Below are positions 1 to 5,518 of a stretch of 6,640 bases of DNA, in pieces (position 1 is the first letter of the stretch; each line of letters begins with the position of its first letter). The stretch comes from Ruminococcus sp. UBA7014 (lineage in GTDB: Bacteria; Bacillota; Clostridia; Oscillospirales; Ruminococcaceae). The stretch covers positions 1-6,640 of the forward strand of contig DJXC01000177.1 in NCBI GenBank assembly GCA_002449575.1. The letters run 5' to 3'. The position numbers and the translations under genes are program-made. The notes under the pieces were generated by a model that did no database searches, was not told the DNA's origin, and saw only the letters and a list, made by a program, of their open reading frames with translations.

Positions 1-300
1 GATGCTCCGCAGAGCCCTTATCAGACTCCAAATTCCTACGATGCTCCGCAGAGCCCTTATCAGAATCCAAATTCCTACGATGCTCCGCAGAGCCCTTATC
101 AGAATCCAAATTCCTACGATGCTCCGCAGAATCCCTATCAGAATCCAAATCCCTACAATACTCCGCAGAATCCTTATCAGAATTCAAATCCTTACGATAC
201 TCCGCAGAATCCTTATCAGAATCCAAATCCTTACGATACTCCGCAGAATCCCTATCAGAATCCAAATCCTTACGATACTCCGCAGAATCCCTATCAGAAT
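1..300 (+). repeat. 39-bp in-frame tandem repeat, 7 full units plus a partial eighth
   Basis: Units start at 1, 40, 79, 118, 157, 196, 235 and 274, and the last one stops after 27 bp. The array has no spacers. The 39-bp period keeps the reading frame, each unit giving 13 residues. Units 1-3 are nearly identical (GCT at codon 2, AGC at codon 5, TCC at codon 12). Units 6-8 form a second type (ACT, AAT and, where present, CCT at those positions), and units 4-5 are intermediates. The left end of the array is cut by the window, so the true copy number is unknown. Confidence 0.95.
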
Positions 301-369
301 GATTCACAGAATCATCGTGTAAATCTGGATAAAAATCCTCATGATGATAATCAGAATTCTCCGTATTAA
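1..369 (+). CDS. 3' end of a Pro/Gln/Asn/Tyr-rich tandem-repeat protein (5'-truncated by the window)
   Basis: Frame 1 is open from the first base to a TAA at 367-369, giving 122 visible residues and no start, so the gene begins upstream of the window. The first 100 residues are seven complete 13-residue units plus a 9-residue partial unit, of the type DAPQSPYQNPNSY or DTPQNPYQNPNPY. The last 22 residues are a non-repetitive hydrophilic tail rich in Asn, Asp and His, ending NSPY. Pro and Asn density predicts a disordered extension. Such tails are known on membrane or cell-surface proteins of Firmicutes, but the functional domain lies outside the window, so no role can be given. Frame 1 is chosen over the equally open frame 2 because it ends just before a strong terminator and gives a Pro/Tyr/Asn composition typical of low-complexity tails. 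Frame 2 gives an implausible Arg/Ile-rich repeat. Confidence 0.8.
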   Translation, partial: DAPQSPYQTPNSYDAPQSPYQNPNSYDAPQSPYQNPNSYDAPQNPYQNPNPYNTPQNPYQNSNPYDTPQNPYQNPNPYDTPQNPYQNPNPYDTPQNPYQNDSQNHRVNLDKNPHDDNQNSPY

Positions 370-375
370 ACAAAA

Positions 376-412
376 AAACAGCCTGAGAAGTCCTAAACTT
401 CTCAGGCTGTTT
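376..412. terminator. Bidirectional rho-independent terminator between convergent genes
   Basis: A perfect 15-bp stem (376-390 paired with 398-412, core CAGCCTGAGAAG) surrounds a 7-nt loop, TCCTAAA. The A-rich run on the left (372-378) becomes a T-run for minus-strand transcripts, and TTTATT follows on the plus side. The stem starts 6 nt after the stop of the repeat-protein gene. On the other strand it starts 1 nt after the stop of the methyltransferase, so one hairpin probably serves both. The T-tract is better for the minus strand. Confidence 0.92.
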
Positions 413-413
413 A

Positions 414-1523
414 TTACTTAAAATAACAATATAACTGGCACTGAATCATGCCGTTATATAATTTTCTTCGCTTATCAGCTTTTCTGCCGAAATAATCTTC
501 AAATTCGTTATCTGCACAAATAATATATGCCGGCGCATTCAACACGTTTCCCATATTCCGGTAAACTCTTCTTGCATCATTCAGTTCGAGCATTCTCTCT
601 CCGTAAGGCGGATTGCAAACTGTTACTGCTTCCGGAACAGGTTTGAAATCAGAAATATCTCTCTGCTGTACCTGAATATATTTTTCAACTCCTGCTTTTT
701 TCGCATTCGCAAGCGTTAAGGCAACAGCTTCAGGGTCAATATCGAATCCATAGCCGATAAAGTCAACATCATGTGTAATCATATCAAGAACTTCTGTCCG
801 GGCATTTTGCCATGCTTCTGAAGGAATACAGTCCCATTGTTCGGAAATGAATCTTCTGTCCAGTCCGGGGGCAATGTGACATGCCCGGCGAGCAGCTTCA
901 ATCAGGAATGTACCGCTTCCGCAGAACGGGTCACAGACCGTCATATTACTCCGCAGCCGTGCCAAATCCAGAATTCCAGCGGCTAATGTTTCACGAATCG
1001 GCGCAAGATTAGCATTTCGGCGGTATCCTCTCTTATGCAGTCCAGCCCCGGAAGTATCTAAATAGATACTCACCTGATTTTTCAGGATGGTAAACTGCAA
1101 CTGATGCAGACTGCCTGTTTCCGGCAGAAATTCGGAAGTTCTGTAGGCTTTCTGCAACCGCTTGACAGCGGCTTTTTTCAGAATTTTCTGACAAGCCGGA
1201 ATACTAGTCAGCTTTGAATTCAAAGAATGTCCCTTTACTGGAAAAGCATCTTCTTTCCCGATAAATCTTTCAAGCGGGGCTTTTTCCATACCATCGAATA
1301 ATTCTTCAAATGTTTCGGCATGATATTCTGCTAAGAGAATCTGTACACGTTCAGCAACGGATAAATTCAGATTTGCTTTTGCAAGCGTATTGCAATCGCC
1401 CTCCCAGCTGACACGCCCGTCCTGTACGGTAATATTTTCCCCGCCGATGCGGGTCACTTCAAACCGGAGAATTTTTTCCAGTCCGAAATGACACGGGGCA
1501 GAAAATTTAATATTCTGGTTCAT
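414..1523 (-). CDS. THUMP-domain class I SAM-dependent RNA methyltransferase (RlmL N-terminal / YpsC-like)
   Basis: The 369-residue product matches the usual length of the Firmicutes YpsC-type family, related to the N-terminal half of RlmL, which makes m2G in 23S rRNA. The N-terminal part (about 1-155) is a ferredoxin-like plus THUMP RNA-binding region. The linker carries the family's LHKRGYR motif (162-168). The Rossmann-fold catalytic domain shows motif I DPFCGSGTF (198-206), an acidic SAM-ribose-binding stretch GFDIDPEA (259-266), RDIS (288-291) and the N6/N2-amine catalytic motif NPPYGER (304-310). All key residues are present. It is probably a cytoplasmic enzyme methylating the exocyclic amine of an rRNA guanine; the exact position is inferred only from family. 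The start lies 5 nt after the PBP stop with only a weak AGCGAG-like ribosome site inside the PBP's last codons, so translation is probably coupled. No promoter is seen of its own. Confidence 0.93.
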   Translation of the reverse strand: MNQNIKFSAPCHFGLEKILRFEVTRIGGENITVQDGRVSWEGDCNTLAKANLNLSVAERVQILLAEYHAETFEELFDGMEKAPLERFIGKEDAFPVKGHSLNSKLTSIPACQKILKKAAVKRLQKAYRTSEFLPETGSLHQLQFTILKNQVSIYLDTSGAGLHKRGYRRNANLAPIRETLAAGILDLARLRSNMTVCDPFCGSGTFLIEAARRACHIAPGLDRRFISEQWDCIPSEAWQNARTEVLDMITHDVDFIGYGFDIDPEAVALTLANAKKAGVEKYIQVQQRDISDFKPVPEAVTVCNPPYGERMLELNDARRVYRNMGNVLNAPAYIICADNEFEDYFGRKADKRRKLYNGMIQCQLYCYFK

Positions 1524-1528
1524 AATAA

Positions 1529-3877
1529 TTAATTCTCGCTTTCTGTTTCAGGAAGTGTAAAAGGATGGCTTGATACAGTCACATATTCATTTTCTGTATT
1601 GGCATCATTATAGTTTCTTCCCTGTCTGGAAGAATAATAGCGGCAGCTTGTGCAGACAGGTGCATTTGTAGATTTCCAGTAACCGGTATCTCCCTTTGGA
1701 CAGTATGTGCCTGCAATCAGACCAGTATTTGAGCAGATGGGGGCTTCCACAACGGTATCACATTCCGGATATTTGGCATTTGTATCAAGTTTATCAGCAT
1801 ATTCGCCGATGACATTATACCAAAGTTTTGCAGAACTGATAGAAGTATCCAGCTTTTCACGTTCTCTGTAACCAATCCACACACCAGAAACAAAATCCTC
1901 TGTCAGACCGATAAACCACAAGTCGTCCCAGTTTTCAGTTGTACCAGTTTTGCCGACAACTTCTTTATTTTTCAGCATAGCATCTCCGGCAGTACCTCTT
2001 TCAGAGACAACATTTTTCATCATACGATTCATGACATAAGCAGTTTCCGGGTCAACTGCCTCATGAGGATGACCGTCATTTTCATAGACAAGTTCATGAT
2101 TGCCCTGTTCCAGACGGCTGACAATATGCGCTTTGTAGTATCTTCCGCCATTGCCATATGGAACATAGGAATTGACCATATTTTTCATTGTAACACCATA
2201 AGTCAGCGCACCTACTGTCAGCGGTGCAATGCTGTTGTCCGTGTGGCCTTTCGGGTCGAGGTCAACCAAATCCAGACCCATATTTTCAGTAGAAAATTTG
2301 AATACAGAATCTGTTGTCAGGGAATCCACCAGTCTTGCAGAGATGGTATTCAAAGAACGCATCAGACCGTAATAAACACAGACATCGTTATAAGACCAGT
2401 TTGTGGAAACAGAGTCTGTACTGTAGTTTTTCGGCCAGCTTGAACCGTCAGGCATATCCAGACCGGAGTCTTTCAGCTTTGAACCCCAATGGAACTGGTC
2501 AGTATAAATACCATATCCATAACCAGCTACCGGCTTGATGGTAGAACCCGGCTGACGGGTTTCCTGTGTGGCATAGTTCCATACAATAGAACCTGTTTTT
2601 TCACCCACAGCACCGACACAGGCAAGAATTTCGCCCTGATAGTTCATTGCAATAAAGGCACTTTGCGGATAAACAACTTCGTCACGGTCATCCAGTACAC
2701 CATCAGCATTGCTGTCTCTGTATCTTGCAGATTTCCGGGTATTGATGAGATTACTCAGGCTTAAATATTTTTCTTCTACATATTCCTGCATTTTCTTGTC
2801 GATAGTGACATAAATCTGATAACCGCCAGTATTCAGCTTGTCAAGTGCTTCCTGTCTGTTAAGGGCATAGGTATCCATCAGATAATCTTCCACTTCGAGA
2901 ATAGCCGCATCCACTACCCATGAAGTCGCTTTCTGTGTGTAGTCGTAATCTTTTGCTTCCAGTTCGGGGTGCAGTTCTTTATATTCTTCTGTATCAGTAT
3001 AAACAATGTGTTCATTCAGGGCTTCCTGATATTCATCATAGGTAATTGCCCCATTGTCGTACATTTTCCAGAGAACATATTCCTGACGTTCTCTGTTGCG
3101 GGCACGTCCGGTATTCACCCATTCTCCGGTCTGGTCATCACGATAGCCTGCAAAGGGATTGATGACTTCCGGAGACTGTGGGATTGCTGCAAGTACGCTG
3201 GCTTCTGCAACAGTCAAATCTTCCACATCTTTTCCGAAATACTTGATACTAGCCATTTCAATGCCGTTTGCTTCACCGCCGAATCCGATATAATTCAGAT
3301 AGTTTTCAATAATTTTTTCTTTCGGATAATTTTTTTCCAGTGTCATAGCACGGAAAATTTCCCGGATTTTACGGGAAGGAGAACGGGTATCTTCTCCGGT
3401 TACGTTCTTGATTAACTGCTGTGTAATGGTAGAACCGCCTCGTTCAGAATCCCAAAAGTGCAGCACCATGTTCAAACATGCGGCAATCGTGTTTTTATAG
3501 TCTACACCGTCGTGAGTGTAGAAGCGTTCATCTTCGGTATAGACAAAAGCATCTACAACATGCTGCGGAATCTGTTCAATTTTGACCGGAATTCTTTGTA
3601 CCTGATTGGTTACCTGATAGAGCGTTTCCAGATTGCCTTCCTCGTCATAGCCGTAAATATTGGTATTATAGCTCAGTTCCATTTCTTCAAGGGTGATGGT
3701 GGAAGCTTCGTCCATGAAGTCCAGAACATAGACTGCCACGGCACTGGCTACGATTGTTCCCGTAATCAGGCAGATGAGAAAAATCGAAAGCAGCGTTGTC
3801 AGCAGAATGGAGACGAGTTTTTTCAGAACACGCCATTTCCGGCTTGGCTTTTTCTTGTTGTTCTCGTGGTTTTGCAT
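1529..3877 (-). CDS. Class A penicillin-binding protein (PBP1A-type transglycosylase/transpeptidase)
   Basis: This bifunctional enzyme polymerises lipid II and cross-links peptidoglycan outside the membrane. The 782 residues begin with a Lys/Arg-rich cytoplasmic tail (1-20) and one membrane anchor (about 21-52). The GT51 transglycosylase domain follows, with EDERFYTHDGVD (115-126, catalytic E115), GGSTITQQ (147-154), RKIRE (169-173, second Glu E173) and KIIENYLN (188-195). The transpeptidase has the nucleophile motif STIK (S445, K448), SLN (508-510) and KTGTT (643-647), so both active sites look intact. The tail (706-745) has five Cys, including CxxC at 742-745, then a hydrophilic end without PASTA domains. 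Between the domains, residues 388-400 form a dockerin-like calcium loop. The start has AGAAAGGA 11 nt upstream and gives the expected short cytoplasmic tail. It is the first gene of the operon with the methyltransferase. Confidence 0.97.
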   Translation of the reverse strand: MQNHENNKKKPSRKWRVLKKLVSILLTTLLSIFLICLITGTIVASAVAVYVLDFMDEASTITLEEMELSYNTNIYGYDEEGNLETLYQVTNQVQRIPVKIEQIPQHVVDAFVYTEDERFYTHDGVDYKNTIAACLNMVLHFWDSERGGSTITQQLIKNVTGEDTRSPSRKIREIFRAMTLEKNYPKEKIIENYLNYIGFGGEANGIEMASIKYFGKDVEDLTVAEASVLAAIPQSPEVINPFAGYRDDQTGEWVNTGRARNRERQEYVLWKMYDNGAITYDEYQEALNEHIVYTDTEEYKELHPELEAKDYDYTQKATSWVVDAAILEVEDYLMDTYALNRQEALDKLNTGGYQIYVTIDKKMQEYVEEKYLSLSNLINTRKSARYRDSNADGVLDDRDEVVYPQSAFIAMNYQGEILACVGAVGEKTGSIVWNYATQETRQPGSTIKPVAGYGYGIYTDQFHWGSKLKDSGLDMPDGSSWPKNYSTDSVSTNWSYNDVCVYYGLMRSLNTISARLVDSLTTDSVFKFSTENMGLDLVDLDPKGHTDNSIAPLTVGALTYGVTMKNMVNSYVPYGNGGRYYKAHIVSRLEQGNHELVYENDGHPHEAVDPETAYVMNRMMKNVVSERGTAGDAMLKNKEVVGKTGTTENWDDLWFIGLTEDFVSGVWIGYREREKLDTSISSAKLWYNVIGEYADKLDTNAKYPECDTVVEAPICSNTGLIAGTYCPKGDTGYWKSTNAPVCTSCRYYSSRQGRNYNDANTENEYVTVSSHPFTLPETESEN
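2678..2716 (-). other. Dockerin/EF-hand-like calcium-binding loop coded inside the PBP
   Basis: Residues 388-400 of the PBP read DSNADGVLDDRDE. Asp or Asn stand at loop positions 1, 3, 5, 9 and 12, with Gly at 6 and an aliphatic residue at 8, which is the DxNxDGxxxxxD pattern of type I dockerin and EF-hand loops. It sits in the hydrophilic segment just before the transpeptidase core strand. Only one loop is seen, so a real dockerin domain (two loops) is excluded. Confidence 0.55.
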
Positions 3878-3888
3878 AGCATCAGAAA

Positions 3889-3896
3889 TCCTTTCT
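3889..3896 (-). promoter_or_regulatory. Ribosome binding site of the PBP gene
   Basis: AGAAAGGA on the minus strand ends 11 nt before the chosen ATG at 3877. The spacing is long, and an out-of-frame ATG (3882-3880) lies closer, 6 nt away. That ATG opens only a 19-codon frame, so the PBP start is kept. Confidence 0.65.
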
Positions 3897-3924
3897 TATT
3901 ATTTATAAAAAGTCATGCAATTTT

Positions 3925-3953
3925 ATTATAGCACAGAATTCCTGATTTGTTAA
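3925..3953 (-). promoter_or_regulatory. Sigma-A promoter of the PBP-methyltransferase operon, extended -10
   Basis: On the minus strand, TTAACA (-35, five of six consensus bases) is followed by exactly 17 bp and a perfect TATAAT, preceded by TGC (extended -10). Just upstream of the -35 lie A- and T-tracts (about 3957-3980) that resemble an UP element. Transcription should start near 3918, leaving a leader of roughly 40 nt. No operator is evident. Confidence 0.88.
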
Positions 3954-3996
3954 GTCTTTTTTTGAAAAAAAGTTTTTTTTCACGAAATTTTCATCA

Positions 3997-4019
3997 TTCT
4001 GACCGGGAAAGGGTCAGAA
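3997..4019 (+). promoter_or_regulatory. Hairpin 1 upstream of the small membrane-protein gene
   Basis: TTCTGACC (3997-4004) and GGTCAGAA (4012-4019) form an 8-bp stem with a 7-nt loop. A T5 run follows about 8 nt later, too far for a standard terminator. It lies outside the PBP transcript, so it could act only in a plus-strand leader or as a DNA operator. No convincing promoter for the downstream gene was found between 3954 and 4100. Confidence 0.4.
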
Positions 4020-4047
4020 ATTGCCGTTTTTCACAAAAGGAAAAGTT

Positions 4048-4070
4048 TTGCCGGAATAAATTTCCGGCAA
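4048..4070 (+). promoter_or_regulatory. Hairpin 2 upstream of the small membrane-protein gene
   Basis: TTGCCGGAA (4048-4056) and TTCCGGCAA (4062-4070) form a perfect 9-bp stem with a 5-nt AT loop. It ends 30 nt before the Shine-Dalgarno site, so it does not cover it. No T-run follows on either strand. The stem's right arm can also pair with ATTGCCG at 4020-4026. Confidence 0.45.
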
Positions 4071-4100
4071 TGCGGCATACTGAAACTGAAATTTACAAAC

Positions 4101-4106
4101 AAGGAG
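4101..4106 (+). promoter_or_regulatory. Ribosome binding site of the small membrane-protein gene
   Basis: AAGGAG lies 9 nt before the ATG at 4116. It fixes this start against a second in-frame ATG seven codons later. Confidence 0.9.
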
Positions 4107-4115
4107 TGAATACAG

Positions 4116-4451
4116 ATGGAATCTACACAGTTCAAGATGGGAATCTTGTTAGTTTCCATGACAATTTCTGCGGTGCTGCTGGTAGTGAGTGCGGGAAATT
4201 CCATGCGTCAGCAGAAAGAAATCTGGGTAGAAAAAGCAGCCGCTATGGCAGAAAAAAAACCTGTGGGCTTTATCCTGAAAGAATATGAGGGGAAAGCTGC
4301 GTTGTTCCGTGAAAACAGCGAAACGCCCTATCAGATTCTTGATTTGGAAGTCTGGCTTCTGCCGGAAGCAGACAGAAAAGCTCTGGAAAACGGCATTTCT
4401 GCCGAAGATGAAGAAACGCTCAGAAAGATTCTGGAGGACTGGGACGGATAA
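4116..4451 (+). CDS. Small single-pass membrane protein with a clostridial BofC-C-terminal-like domain
   Basis: The 111-residue product has an N-terminal hydrophobic segment (about 8-26), probably an uncleaved anchor, then a charged stretch. From about 50 a compact domain reads VGFILKEYEGKAALF, followed by TPYQILDLEVWLLPEADRKAL and a C-terminal acidic helix ending EDWDG. The pattern LKEYEGKxAxF, then TPYxILD, LPExDxxxL, NGI and a final LEDW resembles, from memory, small clostridial exported proteins annotated as BofC C-terminal-like. In Bacillus, BofC controls a forespore signalling protease. No such role is shown here. Topology would place the domain outside the membrane. The gene stands alone, between two minus-strand genes, with a good ribosome site, no clear promoter and a terminator 14 nt after its stop. 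The coding call is firm; the family is tentative. Confidence 0.88.
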   Translation: MESTQFKMGILLVSMTISAVLLVVSAGNSMRQQKEIWVEKAAAMAEKKPVGFILKEYEGKAALFRENSETPYQILDLEVWLLPEADRKALENGISAEDEETLRKILEDWDG

Positions 4452-4465
4452 TCTGATAACAAAAA

Positions 4466-4492
4466 TCCCCTGATTCGACAAGAATCAGGGGA
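4466..4492. terminator. Bidirectional rho-independent terminator
   Basis: TCCCCTGATTC (4466-4476) pairs perfectly with GAATCAGGGGA (4482-4492) around the loop GACAA. Toward the minus strand the stem runs straight into a T5 run (AAAAA at 4461-4465), which makes a textbook terminator for the LRR gene. Toward the plus strand AATTTTG follows, a weaker tail that serves the small membrane-protein gene. Confidence 0.9.
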
Positions 4493-4515
4493 AATTTTGA
4501 AATATACCAGATTAC

Positions 4516-4599
4516 TTATTTTGTGCATCTTACTTGCTGGCATTTGCTGCAAAGAATATTATCGTTATAGAGAACTTCTGGAATCAGGTCGGCATTTTT
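4516..4599 (-). pseudogene. Possible +1-frame C-terminal tail of the LRR gene (27 codons)
   Basis: If the T of the LRR stop codon is skipped, or one A is lost from the preceding A-run, reading continues as KNADLIPEVLYNDN and ends ILCSKCQQVRCTK with a TAA at 4518-4516. The three Cys (CxxC plus C) look like a metal-knuckle fragment. This stop lies 23 nt before the terminator stem, against 105 nt for the annotated stop. An open stretch of 27 codons is not rare by chance, so this is only a suggestion. Confidence 0.3.
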
Positions 4600-5236
4600 A
4601 TTTTTCTTCCTGAGAGTCTTTCAAAAGATTCAGGATTTCAGAAGCTTGTTTTTCTTCTGCATATTTTGTAATGCTTTCCAGATTGCGCTTATTGACAAGC
4701 TTGCTTTCTTTCAGAACTTTTTCAGCAGTTTTGACATTATTTTCATCAATCAGATATTTGAACATTTTGACAAAATTTTTCTTTATGACTGCCAGAATTT
4801 CTTTGTCTGCCGGATTGTGGGAGAACATGCCCCATAATACACTATATCTTTGACTGGTTGCCCATGTTTCTGCAAGGGCGAAATCTGCTGTATCAATCAT
4901 GCGGAAGATTTCTTCCAGACTGGATTTTTCGTCCAGATGGAACTGCACTCCATGATAAGAAATCAGTTTCAGGGCAGTACAGCCATCAAATGCATTTTTG
5001 TTAATTTTCTTGACACTCTCCGGAATGAAAATACTGTTAAGAAGCTTACAATTTCTGAACGCATAGAAGCCAATTCCTGTCACGCTGTCCGGAATCATGA
5101 CTGTCTGAATAATCGGATGATTCTGAAATGCATTGTCACCGATTTTAACTGCACCTGCCGGAATTGTGATAACTGCATCATATCCTCTGTAGCCTAGTAC
5201 AATACCATTACGGATTAAAAAAAACATATCGTTCAT
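4598..5236 (-). CDS. BspA-type leucine-rich-repeat protein with a helical C-terminal half
   Basis: The 212-residue product has about three LRR_5 (BspA-like) units in residues 20-95. The tell-tale pieces are IGDNAF (32-37), MIPDSVTGIGFYAF (47-60) with RNC, and FIPESVKKINKNAF (70-83) with DGC. Unlike secreted BspA proteins it has no signal peptide or membrane segment, so it is probably cytoplasmic. Residues about 105-212 are charged and helical. The stretch MFKYLIDENNVKTAEKVLKES to the end resembles degenerate ankyrin-like helix pairs. The role is unknown; LRR modules usually bind proteins. The start has GAGGT 8 nt upstream and a consensus promoter of its own. It is a single gene, divergent from the EF-G-like gene. 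After its TAA, the +1 frame stays open for 27 more codons, so the present C-terminus may be a frameshifted end. Confidence 0.9.
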   Translation of the reverse strand: MNDMFFLIRNGIVLGYRGYDAVITIPAGAVKIGDNAFQNHPIIQTVMIPDSVTGIGFYAFRNCKLLNSIFIPESVKKINKNAFDGCTALKLISYHGVQFHLDEKSSLEEIFRMIDTADFALAETWATSQRYSVLWGMFSHNPADKEILAVIKKNFVKMFKYLIDENNVKTAEKVLKESKLVNKRNLESITKYAEEKQASEILNLLKDSQEEK

Positions 5237-5244
5237 AGAAATTT

Positions 5245-5250
5245 ACCTCA
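5245..5250 (-). promoter_or_regulatory. Ribosome binding site of the LRR gene
   Basis: TGAGGT on the minus strand lies 8 nt before the ATG at 5236. It favours this start over the in-frame ATG at codon 4. Confidence 0.85.
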
Positions 5251-5277
5251 CAATTATAGATATTTTTGTTACTTTTT

Positions 5278-5306
5278 ATTTTACCATATCCGAGCAGATT
5301 TGTCAA
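5278..5306 (-). promoter_or_regulatory. Sigma-A promoter of the LRR gene
   Basis: A perfect TTGACA (-35) and TAAAAT (-10, five of six) are separated by exactly 17 bp on the minus strand. The -10 lies about 40 nt before the start codon, giving a short leader with the Shine-Dalgarno site. Confidence 0.88.
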
Positions 5307-5414
5307 GAAAAAACAAATTCTTCTGAAACTCCGGATTTATATCGATTCTTTGGTTAAAATGCACAAAAGATATGAGGCGAATATATAAATTATGTAGAAT
5401 TTCATTCTTTTGCA
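5307..5414. other. Core of the divergent intergenic region, no gene
   Basis: This AT-rich stretch lies between the -35 boxes of the LRR and EF-G-like promoters. It has no credible reading frame. The only structure seen is an imperfect inverted repeat: AATGCACAAAAGA at 5358-5370 against TCTTTTGCATT at 5406-5416, with two unpaired bases in the left arm. The right arm overlaps the -35 of the EF-G-like gene. Confidence 0.5.
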
Positions 5415-5443
5415 TTGCAAAACATTCCTGTTAATGCTATAAT
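5415..5443 (+). promoter_or_regulatory. Sigma-A promoter of the EF-G-like gene, extended -10
   Basis: TTGCAA (-35, four of six) is followed by 17 bp and a perfect TATAAT, preceded by TGC, the extended -10 motif that can compensate for a weaker -35. The start should be near 5450, giving a leader of about 80 nt. The leader contains GCAG-GAAA-CTGC (5473-5484), a 4-bp stem with a GNRA tetraloop, and a 12-bp AT palindrome (5485-5496). Confidence 0.85.
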
Positions 5444-5511
5444 AAATATTAGTTTATCAACTCTGTAACTTAGCAGGAAACTGCATATAATTATATTTTA
5501 TTTTTTACAAC

Positions 5512-5518
5512 AAAGGAG
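5512..5518 (+). promoter_or_regulatory. Ribosome binding site of the EF-G-like gene
   Basis: AAAGGAG is a strong match but stands 12 nt before the ATG, separated by a T-rich run. The spacing is on the long side. No nearer in-frame start exists. Confidence 0.85.

Noticed and set aside
1..300. CRISPR array
   Set aside because: The 39-bp units are contiguous, have no spacers, and translate in frame into a regular 13-residue repeat ending in a stop before a terminator.
2063..3931. Several plus-strand open frames opposite the PBP gene
   Set aside because: They are antisense to a protein with all catalytic motifs intact. Their products are Cys/Phe/Ile-rich with no motif and no ribosome site was evident.
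3956..3980. Inverted A/T run as a terminator
   Set aside because: The stem would be almost only A-T pairs and lies upstream of the PBP promoter. An UP-element-like tract explains it better.
4030..4060. TTCACA plus AATAAA as promoter of the small membrane-protein gene
   Set aside because: The spacing is 19 bp with only four of six -10 matches, and it overlaps hairpin 2.
4285..4473. Overlapping plus-strand frame inside the small membrane-protein gene
   Set aside because: It is a shifted frame of the real gene with an Arg/Lys-rich product, and it runs into the terminator.
4149..4552. Minus-strand open frames opposite the small membrane-protein gene and the terminator
   Set aside because: They overlap a well-supported gene and run through the terminator hairpin. 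The products are Phe/Ser-rich with no recognisable domain.
4646..5197. Plus-strand open frames opposite the LRR gene
   Set aside because: Antisense shadows with Phe/Cys-rich sequence. The minus-strand product has clear LRR_5 repeats with promoter and ribosome site.
5253..5258. Perfect TATAAT on the minus strand before the LRR gene
   Set aside because: It would start transcription almost at the Shine-Dalgarno site. The TTGACA-17-TAAAAT promoter upstream is much better placed.
5486..5491. Second perfect TATAAT before the EF-G-like gene as the main promoter
   Set aside because: The hexamer 17 bp upstream (CTGTAA) is a poor -35 and there is no TGn extension. The match is part of an AT palindrome. 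Kept only as a minor possibility.
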